NCBI GenBank assembly: GCA_900768135.1
Contig: CAAGBT010000065.1
Span: 1-64,000, forward strand
Length of the DNA stretch: 64,000 nucleotides
Source: an uncultured Oscillospiraceae bacterium
Lineage (GTDB): Bacteria; Bacillota; Clostridia; Oscillospirales; Oscillospiraceae
Reading direction: 5' to 3'
Below, one piece after another: positions 57,199-64,000 of this stretch (position 1 is the first letter of the stretch; the number at the start of each line of letters is the position of its first letter). Made by a program: the position numbers and the translations under genes. Below the pieces are notes generated by a model. It was not told the origin of the DNA. It made no database searches and saw only the letters and a list, made by a program, of their open reading frames with translations.

Positions 57199-58494
57199 AT
57201 GTATCAGAATCAGAAACCGTTTGCGCTGACCAACTGCATCCTGCTTGACGGCACAGAGCATATGGAGCCGCAGAGCGGCAAGGCCGTCTGCATCGACGGC
57301 GGCAGGATCCGCGAGATCGCGGATGCGCAGCACATCCCCGCAGGCTTCGAGCCGGTTGACCTTGGCGGGCGCTATGTGCTGCCGGGGCTGATCAATCTGC
57401 ACGTTCATCTGCCCGCCTCCGGCAGGCCGAAGAAAAAGGCCTCCGACCCGAAAAAGCTCGTCCGGCTGATTACCTCCTGCGCGCTGACGAACCGCATCGG
57501 GCTGAATATGTGCGCGGGCTACGCCAAAACAGAGCTGCTTTCCGGCGTGACCACGCTGCGCACCGTTGGCGGCGTGGCCAATTACGACACCACCATCCGC
57601 GACCTTGCCGCCGCAGGCCGCATCCTCGCTCCGCGCATTCTTGCCTCCAACATGGCGGTCTCCGTTCCGGGCGGGCATATGGCCGGTTCGCTGGCCTATG
57701 AGGCGCGTTCCGCCGCCGAGGCCGCCGCCTATGTGGAAAAAATCGCCGCCAGCAAGCCCGACCTGATCAAGCTGATGATCACCGGCGGCGTGCTTGACGC
57801 CGAAGCTGTGGGTGAGCCGGGCGTGCTACGGATGCAGCCGGAGCTGGTCAGGGCGGCGTGCAGCAAGGCACACGCGCTGGGGCTGCGCGTCGCCGCGCAC
57901 GTGGAAAGTCCGGAGGGCGTTCTCGTTGCGCTGCGCAACGGCGTAGACTCCATTGAACACGGCGCGCAGCCGACGGAGGAGATGCTTGCGCTGTTCAAAG
58001 AGCGCGGCGCGTTCCAGGTGTCTACCATCTCCCCCGCCCTGCCCTATGCGCTGTTTGACCGGAGCGTCTCGCACGCAACATACGAACAGCAGGAAAACGG
58101 AAAGATCGTCTTCGACGGCATCGTTGCCCTTGCCAAAGCCAACCTCGCCGCAGGCGTGCTGGTCGGCCTTGGCACGGATACAGGCTGCCCCTACATCACA
58201 CACTATGATATGTGGCGCGAGCTGCATTACTTTGTCAGGTACTGCGGCATAACGCCCCGCTTCGCCCTGTACAGCGCAACGCTGCTCAATGCGCAGCTTG
58301 CGGGCGTCGGCGCTGTGACCGGCAGCATCGAGGCGGGCAAGGCGGCTGATCTCATCGTCTGCGCGGGCAACCCGCTCAAAAAGCTGAGCGCGCTGCGCGA
58401 GCTGGACATGGTCGTCAAGGACGGCTGGCGCATTGAAAAGCCGCGGGTGAAGAAAATGGCGGACGTTGAGCGCGAGCTGGACAAGTTTCTGTAA
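57199..58494 (+). CDS. Metal-dependent amidohydrolase (imidazolonepropionase/prolidase-like)
   Basis: The start at 57199 (MYQNQKPFAL) fits the family N-terminus, though its ribosome site (GGAAGG) is rather far. The 431-residue protein has the HxH metal motif (NLHVHLPA), a lysine in LIKLMITGG, a His in RVAAHVESPEG, another in SIEHGAQ, and an Asp in GLGTDTG. This arrangement matches the amidohydrolase group of imidazolonepropionase-like and Xaa-Pro/Arg dipeptidase-like enzymes. The AARxTxxxAEAxxY phrase differs. Being co-transcribed with proline genes suggests a proline-containing dipeptide as substrate, but this is inference. Confidence 0.85.
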   Translation: MYQNQKPFALTNCILLDGTEHMEPQSGKAVCIDGGRIREIADAQHIPAGFEPVDLGGRYVLPGLINLHVHLPASGRPKKKASDPKKLVRLITSCALTNRIGLNMCAGYAKTELLSGVTTLRTVGGVANYDTTIRDLAAAGRILAPRILASNMAVSVPGGHMAGSLAYEARSAAEAAAYVEKIAASKPDLIKLMITGGVLDAEAVGEPGVLRMQPELVRAACSKAHALGLRVAAHVESPEGVLVALRNGVDSIEHGAQPTEEMLALFKERGAFQVSTISPALPYALFDRSVSHATYEQQENGKIVFDGIVALAKANLAAGVLVGLGTDTGCPYITHYDMWRELHYFVRYCGITPRFALYSATLLNAQLAGVGAVTGSIEAGKAADLIVCAGNPLKKLSALRELDMVVKDGWRIEKPRVKKMADVERELDKFL

Positions 58495-58499
58495 GAGCC

Positions 58500-58970
58500 A
58501 TGAAATACCTTGTGCTTTCCGATTCTCACGGCAGCGTAGACAATATGGCGCGCGCCGTGGAGCTGACGCAGCCGCACGGCGTCATTCATCTTGGCGACTG
58601 CTGGCGCGATGCGGAGGAGCTGCGCCTGCTCTTTCCCCGCCTGCCGCTTGAGCAGGTGCCGGGGAACTGTGATCCCGGCCGTTTCGAGCCGCTGGAGCGC
58701 ATCCTCATACTGTGCGATCGCCGCGTGCTGATTGCGCACGGCCACACGATGAACGTCAAATACGGGCTGCTCAGGGCGCAGTATCGTGCGCAGGAGCTGA
58801 ACGCAGACATTCTCCTCTTTGGCCACACCCACGTTCCGCTTGTTGAGGCGTCCTCCCGCCCGATGCTGCTCAATCCCGGCTCCATCGGCGATATGCGCAG
58901 GCCAACCTATGGCGTGCTGGACTTTCAAGACGGGCGGTGTATCCCTTCCGTCTTCCGGCTGGAGCCATGA
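58500..58970 (+). CDS. YfcE/MJ0936-like metallophosphoesterase
   Basis: The 156-residue protein is a small calcineurin-like phosphoesterase with the metal ligands in SDSHGS, HLGDCWRD, GNCD, AHGHT and FGHTHVP. Members hydrolyse phosphodiesters in vitro; the physiological substrate is unknown. It follows the amidohydrolase gene after five bases and is the last gene before a terminator. Confidence 0.9.
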   Translation: MKYLVLSDSHGSVDNMARAVELTQPHGVIHLGDCWRDAEELRLLFPRLPLEQVPGNCDPGRFEPLERILILCDRRVLIAHGHTMNVKYGLLRAQYRAQELNADILLFGHTHVPLVEASSRPMLLNPGSIGDMRRPTYGVLDFQDGRCIPSVFRLEP

Positions 58971-58983
58971 CCCTTATGATAAA

Positions 58984-59022
58984 GAAAAGAGGAATGCGCA
59001 AGCGCGCATTCCTCTTCTTTTT
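58984..59022. terminator. Bidirectional terminator between phosphoesterase and hypB
   Basis: A perfect 12-base stem (AGAGGAATGCGC) with a four-base loop is flanked by AAAGAAA and TCTTTTT. Both genes converge on it. Confidence 0.85.
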
Positions 59023-59067
59023 GCAGGGATCGCCGCAGCCGGTTCTTTTCGCCGCAGCCTGCCGCTT

Positions 59068-59760
59068 TCAGGCGTTCGTTTCCTCTGCCCGTTCTCCGTT
59101 CCACGCCTGCGCCTGCGCGCGCAGCCAGCTGCACCATGCGTCCACGCCCTCGCCCGTTTTTGCAGAAATGGGGAATATCCTGAGCTTCGGGTTGCGCATA
59201 TGCGCGTATTCCACCACCTTCTCCATGTCAAAGTCGAAGTACGGCAGCACGTCGATCTTGTTGATGATGAGCGCGTCGCACACGGTGAAGATGAGCGGGT
59301 ACTTGAGCGGCTTGTCGTGTCCCTCGGGAACAGAAAGGATCATGGCGTTCTTCACCGCGCCGGTGTCGAACTCCGCCGGACACACAAGGTTCCCCACGTT
59401 TTCAAGCACTACCAGGTCCAGCTCTTGCGCGCCGATCTCTTTGAGTCCCTGCTCCGTCATGCCCGCGTCAAGGTGGCACATGCCGCCCGTGTGCAGCTGG
59501 ATGGACTTCACGCCCGCGTCCGCGATGGTCTTCGCGTCCACGTCCGAGTCAATGTCCGCCTCCATCACGCCGATGCGCAACTCATCCCTGAGCGTTTCGA
59601 GCGTGCGCAGAAGCGTCGTTGTCTTGCCGCTGCCGGGCGAGGACATCAGGTTCAGCAGAAACGTTCTGTCCTGCTTGAGCTGCGCGCGAAGGCGCGCGGC
59701 CTCGCGGTCGTTGTCCGCAAACACGCTTTCCTTCACTTCGATGATCTTATACTGTTCCAT
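59068..59760 (-). CDS. hypB: HypB, nickel incorporation GTPase
   Basis: The start at 59760 (MEQYKIIEV) is the family start; 230 residues. It has the G1 motif SSPGSGKTT, the metal site GGMCHLDAGM with Cys-His, and the G4 motif INKIDVLPYFD. There is no His-rich N-terminal tail. HypB delivers nickel to [NiFe] hydrogenase with HypA. No [NiFe] hydrogenase gene is in the window; the hydrogenase seen here is [FeFe], which needs no nickel, so the client protein lies elsewhere or is a different nickel enzyme. Confidence 0.93.
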   Translation of the reverse strand: MEQYKIIEVKESVFADNDREAARLRAQLKQDRTFLLNLMSSPGSGKTTTLLRTLETLRDELRIGVMEADIDSDVDAKTIADAGVKSIQLHTGGMCHLDAGMTEQGLKEIGAQELDLVVLENVGNLVCPAEFDTGAVKNAMILSVPEGHDKPLKYPLIFTVCDALIINKIDVLPYFDFDMEKVVEYAHMRNPKLRIFPISAKTGEGVDAWCSWLRAQAQAWNGERAEETNA

Positions 59761-59761
59761 G

Positions 59762-60106
59762 CTATATCGCCTCGATCTCTTTGATGTTGATCTCGCTGCC
59801 GCGCCGCAGCCACGTCCGCTCGCTTCCGCAATGCGGGCAGGTGCGCCCATACCGCACCGTTGGATACTCCCGTCCGCAGCCATCGCAGTAAGTGGCGGCG
59901 GGGATCGTTTCGATCCTGAGCGCCGCTTCCGGCAGCAGCTCCGTGCGCTTCACCGCCCAGTTCCAGCAGCTTATAAGCTCCTGCGGCACCGCGCCGCACA
60001 CCTCGCCAAGCTCCAGCGTCACAGAAGCAACGCTGGAAAGAGCGTTTTCCTCTCCAATCCTTTCCACGCTGCGGATAACGTGGAAGACAATGCCCAGCTC
60101 GTGCAT
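59762..60106 (-). CDS. hypA: HypA, nickel-binding metallochaperone
   Basis: The 114-residue protein has the nickel-binding MHEL N-terminus and a zinc site of two Cys pairs (YCDGC and CPHC). The start ATG shares one base with the stop of the large oxidoreductase (TAATG), and hypB follows after one base. It passes nickel to HypB during hydrogenase or urease maturation. Confidence 0.93.
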   Translation of the reverse strand: MHELGIVFHVIRSVERIGEENALSSVASVTLELGEVCGAVPQELISCWNWAVKRTELLPEAALRIETIPAATYCDGCGREYPTVRYGRTCPHCGSERTWLRRGSEINIKEIEAI

Positions 60107-62895
60107 TATCCGTTCTTCTTCGCCGCGCGCTTAATCTTGAACTCGCGCTTGATCATATACGGCAGGATGGCCTTCATCTTGTCCTCGCAGGCATACATCC
60201 TGCTGCATTCGGGGCGCTCCCGGTGCAGGCGGATCGCATCGAAGGCGCACTTGGTCGTACACACGCCGCAGCCGATGCACTTGTTCGGATCGACCACGCT
60301 CGCGCCGCAGCCAAGGCAGCGTGCGGTCTCCTTTTTGACCTGCTCTTCGGTAAACGCCACGCGCTCGTCGCGGAACGTGCGGCGCAGCGCTTCGTTATAG
60401 CCGATGCGCTGGCGCGGCGTCGTATCGTAATCGATGGGAATGAGCGCGTTTTCCTTGTCCAGCTCGATGAACTGGCGGCGGTTGCGGCCAACGGTCAGCG
60501 TTGCGCCCTGCACAAAGCGGTGCAGGGAAATTGCTCCCTCCTTGCCCGCGGCAATGGCGTCGATGGCAAACTTCTGCCCCGTATAAGCGTCGCCGCCGGC
60601 GAAGATGTCCTTTTCCGCTGTCTGATATGTGACGGGGTCGGCCTTGACCGTGCCGTTGGGGTTGAATTCGACGGCGGTGCCGGCGAGCAGCTCGCGCCAG
60701 TCGGTCTTCTGGCCGATGCAGTAAAGCACCGTTGCGCAGTCGGCCTGCTCGGTCACGCTGTCGTCAAATTCCGGCGCAAAGCGTCCCTCTCCGTTCTTCA
60801 CGCGCGTACACCTGCGGAATTTGACGCCCGCGCACTTGCCGTCCTTCACCAGAATCTCCGTCTGGCCCCATCCGGCATGAATGGCGATGCCGTCGCGCTC
60901 GCACTCGCTGCGGTCCTCCTCGCCCATCGGCATTTCGTCATAAGCCTCCAGGCAGTAGAGATCCACGCGCTCCGCGCCGCAGCGTATTGCCGTGCGCGCA
61001 ACGTCTGCGCCGATATTGCCGCCGCCAATGACCACGACCTTGCCGGAAAGCGTCTTCTTCTCGTGCAGGTTGACCTGCCGCATAAAGTCGATGCCCGCCA
61101 TGACGCCGTCTGCGTCGCCGCCGGGAATACTCAGCTTACCGCCGGACTGGAGACCGACGGCCACGTAGAAGCCCTGATAGCCCTGCTCACGCAGCTCGGA
61201 GATCGTCACGTCCTTTCCGACCTCCACGCCGCAGCGGAATTCCACGCCGAGCGCACGCAGAATGTCGATCTCGGCCTCCACCACGTCTTTTTCGAGGCGG
61301 AAGCCCGGAATGCCGTTCATCAGCATACCGCCCGGGCGCGCTTCCCTTTCAAACACCGTAGGACGGTAGCCCTTTTCGGCCAGATAATACGCGCAGGAAA
61401 GCCCGGCGGGGCCTCCGCCGATGACAGCGATCTTCTCGGAAAATTCGCCGTCCACCTTGGGGACGACCTTTTGCGGCACAAAGCGCGTTTCCGCGTTCAG
61501 ATCCTGCTGGGCGATAAAGCGCTTCACCTCGTCGATGGCGACGGCCTGATCGACCGTGCCGCGCGTGCAGGCGTCCTCGCAGCGGCGGTTGCAGATACGG
61601 CCGCAGACCGCAGGGAACGGATTTTCGCGCTTGATCAGCTGCAGCGCCTCGCGGTATTTCCCCTGCGCGGCGAGCTTCAAATAGCCCTGCACCGCGATAT
61701 GCGCGGGGCAGGCCGTTTTGCAGGGCGACGTGCCGGTATCGTAGCAGTTGACGCGGTTTCTGTCGCGGTAATCAACGCTCCACTTCTCCGGCCCCCACTT
61801 CACCTCGTCGGGCAGCTCCTGGCGGGGATAGTCGATATAGCCTTCCTTCGTGCAGAGCTTCTGCCCCAGCTTGACCGCGCCCGCGGGGCAGTTTTCCACG
61901 CAGCGGCCGCAGGCAACGCAGTTTTCGCTTTCCACGCGCGCAACATACGCGCTGCGGGAAAGATTCGGCGTATTGAACAGCTGGGAGGTGCGCAGCGCAT
62001 TGCAGACGTTGACGTTGCAGTTGCAGATGCCGAAGATCTTCTGCTCCCCGTCGATATTCGTGATCTGGTGGACAAAGCCGTTGTCCTCGGCCTTTTTGAA
62101 AATCTCGAGCGCTTCGTCCTTCGTGATATATTCGCCGCGCTGCGTTTCAACGATATAGTCGGCCATGTCGCCCACGCCGATGCACCAGCTTTCGGCATCG
62201 TCGCCGCAGCCCTCACCGAGCCTCTGGCGGCTGGCGCGGCAGGAACACATACTCTTGGCATACTTGCCCTCGTATTTGCCGAGCCAGTAGGAGATGTGTT
62301 CCAGATCGATGGACTGGTTTTCCGTTTCGATGGCCTTTTCCACGGGGATGACGTGCATACCGATGCCCGCGCCTCCCGGCGGCACCATGGGCGTGATCTT
62401 TTCGAGTGGGAGCATCGTCATGCGCTCAAAGAACGCCGCGACCTCGGGATGCTCGTCGATCTGGCTTTTGCGCATATTCAGGAATTCCGCGCTGCCCGGC
62501 ACAAACAGCGGCAGGATCCAGCGCTTTTCATGCTCCGGATTTTTTCCGTCCAGATTCTCCCAGTTGTACTCGATGATGCCGAGCCATGCCATCTCCGTCA
62601 GGAGCTTTTCCAGCGGCTCGCGCTCCATTTTCGTCAGCTTCATCAGCTGCCCGGTAGTTTTGGGCTTGCGCACACCCATCTTGAGCGCAACGCTCACCAT
62701 TTCATCCGTCATAACGCCGGCAAGACCCCAGTATTCCGGATCGTCCGCCGTTGCCTTGAGTCCGATGCGGTTCGTGATCATGCTGCCGAGCTTGAGCAGA
62801 TCCTTCCGCGGGGCGTCCGTGCGGGGGATCGTAAATGAAAGGCTGCTCTCATCAAGAGGAAAGTTCGTGGGCTTGCTGCCGTTGATATCGCTCAT
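60106..62895 (-). CDS. 929-residue fused Fe-S/FAD oxidoreductase
   Basis: Three blocks can be seen. Residues 1-345: a winged-helix-like start, then cysteines 217, 219, 230 and 238 (CSCR...), 291, 293 and 298 (CNCNVNVC) and a [4Fe-4S] motif at 326-336 (CVACGRCVENC), like stand-alone clostridial 4Fe-4S proteins. Residues about 384-830: a GltD/NfnB-like module with Cys-rich Fer4_20 domain, FAD site VIGGGPAGLSCAYYLA (from about 491), and NAD(P) site VVVIGGGNIGADVART. The C-terminus: another ferredoxin motif (CIGCGVCTTKC). It should move electrons between NAD(P)H and Fe-S partners; the partner is unknown. It is the first gene of an operon with hypA and hypB and diverges from a GntR regulator. Confidence 0.82.
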   Translation of the reverse strand: MSDINGSKPTNFPLDESSLSFTIPRTDAPRKDLLKLGSMITNRIGLKATADDPEYWGLAGVMTDEMVSVALKMGVRKPKTTGQLMKLTKMEREPLEKLLTEMAWLGIIEYNWENLDGKNPEHEKRWILPLFVPGSAEFLNMRKSQIDEHPEVAAFFERMTMLPLEKITPMVPPGGAGIGMHVIPVEKAIETENQSIDLEHISYWLGKYEGKYAKSMCSCRASRQRLGEGCGDDAESWCIGVGDMADYIVETQRGEYITKDEALEIFKKAEDNGFVHQITNIDGEQKIFGICNCNVNVCNALRTSQLFNTPNLSRSAYVARVESENCVACGRCVENCPAGAVKLGQKLCTKEGYIDYPRQELPDEVKWGPEKWSVDYRDRNRVNCYDTGTSPCKTACPAHIAVQGYLKLAAQGKYREALQLIKRENPFPAVCGRICNRRCEDACTRGTVDQAVAIDEVKRFIAQQDLNAETRFVPQKVVPKVDGEFSEKIAVIGGGPAGLSCAYYLAEKGYRPTVFEREARPGGMLMNGIPGFRLEKDVVEAEIDILRALGVEFRCGVEVGKDVTISELREQGYQGFYVAVGLQSGGKLSIPGGDADGVMAGIDFMRQVNLHEKKTLSGKVVVIGGGNIGADVARTAIRCGAERVDLYCLEAYDEMPMGEEDRSECERDGIAIHAGWGQTEILVKDGKCAGVKFRRCTRVKNGEGRFAPEFDDSVTEQADCATVLYCIGQKTDWRELLAGTAVEFNPNGTVKADPVTYQTAEKDIFAGGDAYTGQKFAIDAIAAGKEGAISLHRFVQGATLTVGRNRRQFIELDKENALIPIDYDTTPRQRIGYNEALRRTFRDERVAFTEEQVKKETARCLGCGASVVDPNKCIGCGVCTTKCAFDAIRLHRERPECSRMYACEDKMKAILPYMIKREFKIKRAAKKNG

Positions 62896-63023
62896 GGTCC
62901 GCTCTCCTTTTTCCCGCGGCGCGCCGCGTTTCTTCCTTGCTGCTCCGCCCAGCGGCAGCGCAGCGTTTTCGGCAAAATCATACCGATTTATTCTATTTTA
63001 CAGGAGAACACGGCATTTTTCCA

Positions 63024-63053
63024 TTGACTGTTTTCATAAACCTGATATATACT
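63024..63053 (+). promoter_or_regulatory. Promoter of the GntR regulator gene
   Basis: TTGACT is followed by TATACT after 18 bases (or TATATA after 16). The operator palindrome lies 12 bases behind the -10. Confidence 0.55.
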
Positions 63054-63064
63054 CTTTTATGGTC

Positions 63065-63077
63065 GTGGTCTGACCAC
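63065..63077. promoter_or_regulatory. FadR/GntR-type operator palindrome
   Basis: GTGGTC-T-GACCAC is a perfect palindrome containing TGGTNNNACCA, the core recognised by FadR-subfamily GntR regulators. It sits just behind the -10 of the regulator gene, in a position to repress it, and about 170 bases from the oxidoreductase start. Confidence 0.7.
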
Positions 63078-63097
63078 AAAGAAAGGAGCGGAATTCC

Positions 63098-63796
63098 ATG
63101 CCGTTTCAAAAAATCGTAGCGCCCTCCATCCGCACGCTGTTTATGGAACAGATCGAGGGCATGATCCTGTCCGGCGAGCTGTGTGCGGGCGACAAGCTGC
63201 CCACCGAGCGCGAGCTTGCCGATGAAATGAAGATCAGCAAAACGGTTGTACACGAAGGACTGCGCGAGCTGCACCGCCTCGGTTTTCTGGACATCACCGC
63301 GCGGCGCGGTATTTACGTTGCCGACTATGCGCAGACCGGGAGCCTTGAAACGCTGCGCGCCATTATGGATTTTCACGGCGGCATTCCCGACCGCAAGACC
63401 GCTGTGAGCATTCTTAAGCTGCGTTATTATCTGGAAGCACCCGCAATGGAGGAGCTGGCCGCGCGCCATACAGCCGCCGAGCTGGCCGCGCTCCGCGCGC
63501 TTCAGCGGCAGGCGGAGGAAGCAAGCGTACAGGGTACGGACGCGCTGGCCGAGGCGCTTTTCCGCTACCACCGCGGCATTACGTTCCTGAGCGGCAACAC
63601 CATCACGCCGCTTATCTTCAACGCCTTCACCAAGGTCAACCTGGAATTCTGGAAGGGCTACATTGCTCTGGAGGGCGTGGGGCAAAGTCTGGAAACACTG
63701 TCGCTTTTCACCGAGGCCATCAGCGCCGGCGACGGAAAACGCGCGGCTGCGCTGCTGCGCGCGGGACTGGAGCGTTTTATACAGCAGCTCGCCTGA
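63098..63796 (+). CDS. GntR family regulator, FadR subfamily
   Basis: The 232-residue protein has the GntR winged helix-turn-helix (about 8-75; LPTERELADEMKISKTVVHEGLREL) and an all-helical FCD/FadR-C effector domain (about 95-230). The likely metal-binding or effector residues include an Arg in LKLRYYLE and His in RYHRGITFLS. The effector is probably an organic acid, but is unknown. It diverges from the oxidoreductase-hypAB operon with a typical palindrome between them, so it is the best candidate for controlling both. Confidence 0.9.
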   Translation: MPFQKIVAPSIRTLFMEQIEGMILSGELCAGDKLPTERELADEMKISKTVVHEGLRELHRLGFLDITARRGIYVADYAQTGSLETLRAIMDFHGGIPDRKTAVSILKLRYYLEAPAMEELAARHTAAELAALRALQRQAEEASVQGTDALAEALFRYHRGITFLSGNTITPLIFNAFTKVNLEFWKGYIALEGVGQSLETLSLFTEAISAGDGKRAAALLRAGLERFIQQLA

Positions 63797-63824
63797 ACGA
63801 AAAACCGCGGATGCGGAAGCCTCA

Positions 63825-64000
63825 TTATCCGAGCGTCTTTTGCAGGAACGCCTGTGCGTTCCGGTACAGCAGACCGTCGGCGTCCTCCTGTGAAACGCCG
63901 CGCGCAAGCAGATACTCATAAAGCGCCGCCGCCTTTTTCGGCGTGTTCAGGCACTGCGGCAGCGCCGCGCCGTCGAAATCAGACCCAAGCGCCAGATTTT
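63825..64000 (-). CDS. Membrane dipeptidase (peptidase M19) C-terminus, partial
   Basis: Only the last 57 residues are in the window; the gene enters from the right edge. The visible part starts LALGSDFDGAALP, the conserved end of the metal/active-site region of renal-dipeptidase-like enzymes, and ends with YRNAQAFLQKTLG, the usual M19 C-terminus (NxxxFL). These enzymes cleave dipeptides, often with D-residues at the C-terminal side. It converges on the GntR gene, with 28 bases between the stops. Confidence 0.8.
   Translation of the reverse strand, partial: NLALGSDFDGAALPQCLNTPKKAAALYEYLLARGVSQEDADGLLYRNAQAFLQKTLG

Noticed and set aside
60223..62838. A plus-strand open frame of 871 codons opposite the large oxidoreductase
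   Set aside because: Shadow of a gene with clear cofactor motifs; no recognisable motif or ribosome site of its own.

Overview
The window is a gene-dense, roughly 60% GC chromosomal segment. It most resembles an anaerobic, spore-forming Firmicute of the Clostridia (Oscillospiraceae/Ruminococcaceae-like gut lineage). The evidence is an mraZ-rsmH-ftsL-spoVD-like-murE-mraY-ftsW-murG cluster with a DNPR-type (diaminopimelate) MurE, a CwlJ/GerQ spore germination pair, FtsK/SpoIIIE, an [FeFe] hydrogenase, NfnAB-like transhydrogenase genes, a minimal SufCB system, FeoAB, and sigma-A promoters of the TTGaca-17-TATAAT type. No phage, insertion sequence or CRISPR array is visible. One tRNA gene, Ser(GGA), is present.

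Layout. 1-3.2 kb (minus): a TPM-domain protein with an RGG-rich repeat tail (cut by the window edge), TelA, a small membrane protein and XpaC. 3.3-7.3 kb (minus): a MacB-type ABC exporter whose middle gene is a large secreted beta-domain protein rather than a MacA-type protein. 7.5-13.3 kb: a lipoprotein, a ROK sugar kinase, and an operon of ComEA-like HhH protein, response regulator, histidine kinase and GerMN lipoprotein. 13.4-19.4 kb: a D,D-carboxypeptidase, GerQ and CwlJ, then UppP-FtsK. 19.5-24.7 kb (plus): a TSCPD protein, a LysR regulator, a Crp/Fnr regulator, NfnAB and inorganic pyrophosphatase. 24.8-26.5 kb (minus): the GGGtGRT protein with its NifU-like scaffold partner. 26.7-37.9 kb (minus): the division/cell wall cluster, then a coiled-coil protein, CoaD and RsmD. 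38-42.7 kb: Asp23 and FakA-like DAK2 protein, a ferritin-like protein, and SufC-SufB. 42.7-48.3 kb: a Dabb protein, an aminotransferase, DUF523, NUDIX, tRNA-Ser, and the feoA-feoB-Cys-rich operon. 48.5-54.1 kb (plus): a two-OB-fold SSB, a GH1-like protein with a lost nucleophile, a flavin-less NuoF/HydB-like subunit with HydA, and a LysR regulator. 54.3-59 kb (plus): proB-proA-proC, an amidohydrolase and a YfcE-like phosphoesterase. 59-64 kb: an operon of a 929-residue Fe-S/FAD oxidoreductase with hypA and hypB, a divergent GntR/FadR regulator with a clear palindromic operator, and the end of a membrane dipeptidase gene.

How it fits together. Two themes dominate. The first is cell envelope and spore peptidoglycan: dcw cluster, UppP, DacF-like enzyme, CwlJ/GerQ. 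The second is low-potential electron flow and Fe-S metabolism: NfnAB, HydA, the 929-residue oxidoreductase, SufCB, the GGGtGRT/NifU-like pair, FeoAB and a ferritin-like protein. Several regulatory sites can be read directly: three in-phase MraZ boxes at the mraZ start site, a FadR-family palindrome, and inverted repeats overlapping the promoters of nfnA and of the NifU-like gene. The points I would look at first are the GH1-like protein lacking its catalytic nucleophile, the GGGtGRT/NifU-like pair with its operator, the oxidoreductase-HypAB operon, and the hydrogenase partner without flavin domain. All calls come from reading the sequence; no database search was run.
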